From the NCBI RefSeq assembly GCF_000725805.1, contig NZ_JOFT01000022.1, positions 1 through 64,000 on the forward strand: 64,000 nt of DNA. The letters are read 5' to 3'. Under the pieces are notes generated by a model, which saw nothing but the letters and a program-made list of their open reading frames with translations, was not told the origin of the DNA and did not search any database. The translations under genes were made by a program, and so were the position numbers. The DNA comes from Streptomyces xanthophaeus (GTDB lineage Bacteria; Actinomycetota; Actinomycetes; Streptomycetales; Streptomycetaceae). Of the stretch, positions 59,732 through 64,000 are shown in pieces (positions within the stretch are counted from its first letter, which is position 1; each line of letters starts with the position of its first letter).

Positions 59732-60835
59732 GTGGCCAGCAAGAAGAAGCCCAGGCTGAATCCCACTGGGAAGGCATTGCGGGCGGAGACAGACGAGTTC
59801 CTGCGCATCCTCAGCCTCCTGGACCCTGACTGGGTCCATATCGGCCCCGGCGTCATCCTGGGCGGAGCCCGCAACAGCCCCTTCTCTGCAACCGCATCCC
59901 TCGCACTGGGCCTCCACCCCAAGGTCACCTTCACCTTCAGCAGCCAGGGCAACGGCGAAGCCCTACGTGCCATCGAAACAGCCCTTCGCGAAAATCCCTG
60001 GAGCGGCACCGGCCTTCAGATATCCGGCCGCCAGATCGAAGTCACCAGTGACAGGCCCATCAAGTGGGTAGTCCACGGACACTCTCCCGCAGAGCGCCAG
60101 GCCTCATGCACCCAGGCAGCCGAATGGGTCCGGCACGTCCACACGACCCTCGCGCCCGTACTCGGCCCCGCCCTCGCCAACCCCACGGCCCGCCGAGCCA
60201 AAACGGCAGGACCCGGCGCACCCCGGCCCGCAACCCGTACCTCGACGCAACCGCCGGACCACGGAACAACACTTGAGGCCACCGAGTCACCGGCAGCCGA
60301 AGGTCCAGAAACGTGCGCAGTATGCGGCAACACCCTGCCCGCAGGCCGAACCCGCCACCAGCAGTGCGAACGGAGCTCCCACCCCCGCTCCGCCCCCGAA
60401 GGGCCCCCAGCCCCCTCCGAAGCAATAACACCAGCAGCAACACCCGCCCGGGCGCGCGAGCGGTACCGCACCCTGATCGCCCGCATCGAACGCGTAGAGA
60501 GCTCCACCGCCGGCCGCCGGACCGAACGCACCGTTCAGCTCCCGCACCGACTGCGCTCAGCCAGGGAAGCGGTCATGCTCCGCTGCGAGGGCCACTGCGA
60601 GAACCCCGACTGCTCGGGCCAGCCGACCGACGTCACCGTCCACGGCCACGCAATCCTGGAAGTCGACCACGTCCAGCCCATCTCGGAAGCAGGCCGTGAC
60701 CACCCCTCCCAGATGATCGCCCTCTGCCCCAACTGCCACGCCATGAAAACCCGAGGCTCCCGGCGGGCCGACCTCCAGCAGAAACTCCTCGCCGTGGCTC
60801 ACCGCGCCAACCAGCGATGGGAAGCCACCAGCTGA
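59732..60835 (+). CDS. HNH endonuclease-like protein, 367 aa
   Basis: The GTG at 59732 follows GGGAGGG. The first 130 residues are an unassigned domain (GKALRAETDEFLRILSLLDP). Then come a Pro/Thr linker, a CxxC pair (CAVCGNTLPAGRTRHQQC) and a C-terminal HNH domain. That domain has CENPDC, ILEVDHVQPISEAGRDHPSQ (about 308-327; Asp-His core) and IALCPNCHAMKTRG (about 330-343). The ββα-metal fold cuts or nicks DNA. The two operator-like dyads upstream suggest tight regulation. Defence or mobility roles are both possible. Confidence 0.87.
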   Translation: MASKKKPRLNPTGKALRAETDEFLRILSLLDPDWVHIGPGVILGGARNSPFSATASLALGLHPKVTFTFSSQGNGEALRAIETALRENPWSGTGLQISGRQIEVTSDRPIKWVVHGHSPAERQASCTQAAEWVRHVHTTLAPVLGPALANPTARRAKTAGPGAPRPATRTSTQPPDHGTTLEATESPAAEGPETCAVCGNTLPAGRTRHQQCERSSHPRSAPEGPPAPSEAITPAATPARARERYRTLIARIERVESSTAGRRTERTVQLPHRLRSAREAVMLRCEGHCENPDCSGQPTDVTVHGHAILEVDHVQPISEAGRDHPSQMIALCPNCHAMKTRGSRRADLQQKLLAVAHRANQRWEATS

Positions 60836-61200
60836 CCGCACGCCACAGACGTGGACGCTCACCCCCGTCGATGCCTGTGGCGAAGAGGAACGCGCTCACG
60901 GCCGTGAGCCCACCGACACCCCACTCGTGCCCTTCGACGTGCCCGAACGGGGTCGGTCCCTGCCTTCAGCGCGCACCGCCTGGTCGTCGGCTGCCAGCCC
61001 CGCAAGGGAAACGAGAAGGCCGACCGCCACGCGTAGACGACCACCGGGGACCGTCGGGCCCACCTCGCCCTGCAGCACGGACCCGCCTCCCGCCCCCGCA
61101 GGAGGAGGCGCGGGAGGAGGCGCGGGGTAGACCTCGAGGGCCTGACGGACAGCTGAACCCGAGCAGCAGGGGCCCGCCCTGATACAGGTAACTTGGCCGC
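60836..61200. other. Intergenic region, no supported gene
   Basis: This 365-bp stretch has a short purine-rich run (GGAGGAGGCGCGGGAGGAGG near 61101) and the half-conserved site GATACAGGTAAC at 61181. I see no gene. Confidence 0.4.
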
Positions 61201-62106
61201 ATGGCGGATCGCGATGTCACCGAGCTCGTCGAGGAGTGGCTGGCCGGCCCGAACTCCGAGGCGAACGGCCACTTCAGCTACCAGGCCCTGGAGCACTACC
61301 GGCCTGCCGTTCTGCACTGGCTCACCGTCGGCTGCGGCAGCGAGGGCAGCCCGGACCCCGACCTGTACCTTCAGCCCACCCCCATGGCCCTCCAGAACTG
61401 GGCCATCGGCTACGCGGCCGCCGCCCGCTCCCGAGACGCCGCCTGCGGAGCCGTCCGCTCCTTCTACCGCTGGGCCGAGGCCCCCGGGGCCGCCGGCGGC
61501 CCCGGCCTCGTGCAGCCCGGCACCGCCAGGTCGCTCCAGTTCCAGCGCGGCGGCAACTTCGCCGCCGGCCTGCCCGGCCGGGAACTTCTCACCCCCGACC
61601 AGTGCCGCTGGCTCGCCCAGGCCGCCGACCGCTACCCCGGCACCCGCCGCGAAGGCCCCCACCGCGCCCGCGCCCTCGTCTACCTCTGCCTCAACCACTA
61701 CCTGTGGGGCCGGCACAGCGACGCCGACGTCCTGCGCCCCGGCCAGATCGCCGCCATGCGCCTGAACGGCCGCCACCAGGAACAGCACCGCACCACCTGG
61801 GACGTCCCCCAGAAGAACGCCGCCTCCGACGCCACCCGCCTCCAGCCCGTCCACCACGACGCCGTACGCGCCATCGACGAGTACCTCCCCCTGCGCGCCG
61901 CTGCCCGCGCCGACACCGGTCACCTCTTCACCACCGTTAACGGCCGCCCCCTCGAACCCCAGAGCCTCATCCGCATCCTGCGCGCCGTGGCCGCCACCCA
62001 CCCCGACCTCGAAGAACTCGCCCCGAAACTGTCCGCCGACGCAGTCACCCACTCGCCGGCGGACACGACAGCTCAGCCCAGCAGCCAAGACCGCCACCCC
62101 GGCTGA
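61201..62106 (+). CDS. Tyrosine-recombinase-like protein, possibly inactive, 301 aa
   Basis: The protein has the two-part layout of phage integrases. A helical core-binding region reads TPMALQNWAIGYAAAARSRD to AVRSFYRWAEA (about 60-98). The C-terminal part contains RALVYLCLNHYLWGRHSDAD (about 158-177), VPQKNAASDATRLQPVHHDA and HLFTTVNGRPLEPQSL. The HxxR...Y end of active enzymes is not clear: the tail (LEELAPKLSADAVTHSPADT) lacks a convincing R and nucleophilic Tyr. It may be a degenerate or regulatory relative. It lies next to a broken resolvase gene and the secF edge, fitting an integration boundary. Confidence 0.5.
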   Translation: MADRDVTELVEEWLAGPNSEANGHFSYQALEHYRPAVLHWLTVGCGSEGSPDPDLYLQPTPMALQNWAIGYAAAARSRDAACGAVRSFYRWAEAPGAAGGPGLVQPGTARSLQFQRGGNFAAGLPGRELLTPDQCRWLAQAADRYPGTRREGPHRARALVYLCLNHYLWGRHSDADVLRPGQIAAMRLNGRHQEQHRTTWDVPQKNAASDATRLQPVHHDAVRAIDEYLPLRAAARADTGHLFTTVNGRPLEPQSLIRILRAVAATHPDLEELAPKLSADAVTHSPADTTAQPSSQDRHPG

Positions 62107-62140
62107 CGGTCACCGCAGCCGCACAGCTAGGAGACCCGTC

Positions 62141-62374
62141 GTGAGCGACACCGCGCAGACCCAGAAGCAGGCCCTCGTCTGCAAGGTCCAGATCCTCGGA
62201 GGCTTGTGGGACACCGTCCGCGGCATGACCGTCCTGCGCGACGCCGGGTACGAACCGGGGGAGAAGCACGTCCGCCGCGTCTACCGTGGCCTCGCCCGTA
62301 CCGGCGTCCTGGTCAAGGTCCAGGACCGGCCCGTCCAGTACCGCGTGAACGAGCCGGGTCAACAGGCCGAGTAG
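62141..62374 (+). CDS. Small winged-helix-like protein, 77 aa
   Basis: The GTG start lies 34 bp after the preceding gene and follows GGAG. The 77 residues form a compact helical body with a likely recognition helix (EKHVRRVYRGLARTGVLVKV) and a wing (QDRPVQYRVNE). It resembles small MarR/PadR-like DNA binders. It is probably co-expressed with the recombinase-like gene and may act as its regulator or excision factor; that is inference. Confidence 0.6.
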   Translation: MSDTAQTQKQALVCKVQILGGLWDTVRGMTVLRDAGYEPGEKHVRRVYRGLARTGVLVKVQDRPVQYRVNEPGQQAE

Positions 62375-62539
62375 CCCGACGCACCCGCTGGGGTCGCGTG
62401 GCGACGGCGGGCGGCCTGGTCCTACCTGGCCACGCGCGTGATGCAGGGGACACCAGGACACGCCTACTACCCTGGGCTCGCCGCAGTAGGCTCGGTACCA
62501 GGCAGACGTGAGTCAGCCAACCTGGTACCGGGCACGGTC

Positions 62540-62791
62540 TTACGCCCCCTGACGCCTCCTCTTGTCGAAGACGTACGGGGCCAGGGCGCAAATAGCGGAG
62601 GCCCACGCTCCGGGTAGAAGCGCTGTGGCCACGACGACTACCAAGGTCAGGACCCACAGGTCAGTGCTCCACAGTGGGCCGAACCGCTCCAACAGCCAGA
62701 ACCAACCAAGCACCAAGGCGACGACGCCCAGTCCATACCAAGCGCGCATCTTTCGGGCAGCACGCCTCACGGCGTCAGCTAGTGAGTTCAA
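62540..62791 (-). CDS. Small two-helix membrane protein, 83 aa
   Basis: The protein has a basic N-terminus (VRRAARKMRAW) and two hydrophobic helices at about 20-40 (LGVVALVLGWFWLLERFGPL) and 46-70 (WVLTLVVVVATALLPGAWAS), followed by YVFDKRRRQ. Both ends are probably cytoplasmic. No family or operon partner is evident. Confidence 0.65.
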   Translation of the reverse strand: MNSLADAVRRAARKMRAWYGLGVVALVLGWFWLLERFGPLWSTDLWVLTLVVVVATALLPGAWASAICALAPYVFDKRRRQGA

Positions 62792-62883
62792 TTCAAAAAC
62801 TTTCTGTTAGTTGTTGTGTCTCACTGGCCGACTTGGTACTGTGGAAATAGATAAGAGATCCTGTACCATGCCGCGTGAGACGT

Positions 62884-62907
62884 GTGATATACCGTCAAGT
62901 ATATCAC
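62884..62907. repeat. AT-rich inverted repeat GTGATATAC-N6-GTATATCAC
   Basis: Two exact 9-bp arms are separated by CGTCAA in a 315-bp region without a gene (62792-63106). Its AT-richness contrasts with the surroundings. It might be a binding or crossover site linked to the recombinase genes nearby. Confidence 0.55.
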
Positions 62908-63106
62908 GGGTGCACACGCTTCGGAAGCTCTCGGAGCCGGGGCCCAAACCCCTGCGGACCGGGGGCTTCTTCATGGGTGCGGGCCGGCGAGGCGGGCGAC
63001 ACCGCCAACCCCTTCACCATGCGACCGCCCGACTTGACGACTGGTCAGCCCCACCGCACGGCCGGGCCACTGTTCAACCACGGCACCCGAGGCGCCCACA
63101 GGGGTC

Positions 63107-63365
63107 ATGACGGACCCTCACGGCCCCGCCCCGGCCGATGCCAACAACGGAGAACGCCACCCCTGCCCGCGGTGCCCGGCCGAACCCGGATCACCCTGCC
63201 GCTCGCGCGCCGCCGCCGGCCCCCGTCGCCCTGGACACTCCGGGCGCCGACATCTGCATCGGGTACGCCCGCTGCTCCGCCCTCGGCCAGGAACTCGACT
63301 CCCAGCTCGACGCCCTCGCCGCGCACGGCATCGAGCGCGAGAAGTACACCGCCACCTGTCCCGCC
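63107..63365 (+). pseudogene. Broken zinc-ribbon/serine-recombinase gene
   Basis: The ATG at 63107 opens a zinc-ribbon-like start (HPCPRCPAEPGSPCRSRAAA). After a frame change near 63220, the sequence from 63249 reads DICIGYARCSALGQELDSQL then DALAAHGIEREKY. This is the N-terminal catalytic part of a resolvase/invertase; the nucleophilic Ser is in YARCSALGQ. The coding ends by about 63365, with the rest missing. Fusions of this kind occur on Streptomyces plasmids. Confidence 0.7.
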
Positions 63366-63464
63366 CGGGCCTCCACGGAGCGTGGCCGCGGTTGGCGGAG
63401 CTCCGTGGAGGCCTGGACGGCGGGTGATGGAGGCGCCCTCGACCTCAGGGCCGTCCTCCTAGGC

Positions 63465-63998
63465 TCAGACGACCGCCCCCGTTCCCCTCTCCTTCTTCCT
63501 CCGTGCCTCCAAGGGGCTGTACTCGTCAGGGACTGCCTTCGCGGCGCGGTGGCCCCGTTCCGCTGGCGGTGGCGGGTTGCGGTGTTCCAGGGCGATCGCG
63601 ATCGGGACCGCGGTGAAGACGGTCGACGCGATGCCGACCAGGACGCCCGCGATCAGCGCCACGGAGAAGTCCGCCAGCGAGTCGCCGCCCAGTACGGCCA
63701 GTGCGGTCAGGATGAACAGGGCTCCCATGCCCGTGTTCACCGTGCGCGGGAGCGTCTGGACCACCGCGTGGTTGGCCGTCTTCTCCAGGTCGCCTCGCGG
63801 GTCTCGGCGGCGCGCTTCGCGGACGCGGTCGAAGACGACCACCGTGTCGTTCACGGAGTAGCCGATCACCGTGAGCAGCGCCGCCAGGAAGACGCTGTCC
63901 ACCGGCCTGCCCAGCCAGGCGAAGAGGCCCACCACGAGGAGGACGTCGTGGACCATTGCAGAGACAGCCGCTACCGCCAGGGTCCAGCGGAACCGCAC
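63465..63998 (-). CDS. secF: SecF-type protein translocase subunit, 3' part (runs off the window)
   Basis: 177 residues of a SecD/SecF-family protein are present. They include the conserved VRFRWTLAVAAVSAMVHDVL, TVIGYSVNDTVVVFDRVREA and LPRTVNTGMGALFILTALAV, plus four to five membrane helices. SecDF uses the proton gradient to help pull exported proteins through SecYEG. The apparent start at 63998 is only where the window ends; the gene continues upstream beyond 64000. The polar C-terminal tail is complete. It may be the chromosomal copy at an integration border or a plasmid-borne paralogue. Confidence 0.88.
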   Translation of the reverse strand: MRFRWTLAVAAVSAMVHDVLLVVGLFAWLGRPVDSVFLAALLTVIGYSVNDTVVVFDRVREARRRDPRGDLEKTANHAVVQTLPRTVNTGMGALFILTALAVLGGDSLADFSVALIAGVLVGIASTVFTAVPIAIALEHRNPPPPAERGHRAAKAVPDEYSPLEARRKKERGTGAVV

Positions 63999-64000
63999 GC

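Overview
The window is very GC-rich, uses GTG starts freely and has high third-position GC. With a MobF relaxase, an SsgA-free Streptomyces-like gene style, type I-E repeats of the actinomycete kind and many secreted or kinase genes, it looks like Streptomyces DNA. It is most likely part of a large conjugative plasmid or an integrated plasmid-like island. A MobF relaxase (11280-15191), a ParA/ParB pair (29693-32034), and an iteron-bearing non-coding stretch beside two winged-helix Rep-like genes (35931-38285) support that reading.

Layout. 1-3560 holds hypothetical genes and a Fic-like protein. 3619-3790 is an ISL3-type transposase remnant. 3913-10791 is a metabolic block: class III aminotransferase, an unusual sirtuin-like protein, a nucleotide-sugar dehydrogenase and a GNAT on the minus strand, with a divergent XRE regulator and a YdcF-like protein. 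11280-19190 holds the relaxase, a Ser/Thr kinase and a sigma-factor operon. 19285-29700 is a defence block: a large HTH-STAND ATPase with a divergent small membrane protein, then an isolated type I-E Cascade operon (cas8e-cse2-cas7e-cas5e-cas6e) with decayed arrays on both sides. ParA/ParB follow, then regulators, the candidate origin and the Rep-like genes.

39774-53465 is framed by two good CRISPR arrays of 8 and 11 repeats with a shared leader. Between them lie a second HTH-STAND protein with its own small membrane partner, an HTH-methyltransferase-specificity fusion, and a membrane-anchored STAND-WD40 protein. 53576-64000 has a protein with a possible PD-(D/E)XK site, a secreted protein, a DUF1963-like protein, broken MFS and resolvase genes, an HNH protein, a recombinase-like protein and the 3' end of secF at the edge.

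How it fits together. Replication, partition and conjugation functions carry a dense set of candidate anti-phage genes: Cascade plus arrays, three STAND NTPases, a methyltransferase, Fic, SIR2-like and HNH proteins. No cas1, cas2 or cas3 is visible, so Cascade must borrow these functions, use another effector, or act by binding only.

The most notable observations are these. (1) Two spacers from different arrays differ only at every third base and encode the same ten-residue peptide. (2) A twice-repeated pairing of an HTH-STAND protein with a divergent small membrane protein of conserved tail; one pair sits between 39-bp inverted repeats. (3) Six copies of a palindrome with core TTTTGTCCGCGGACAAAA, whose outer arms differ between copies yet still pair, one of them inside parB.
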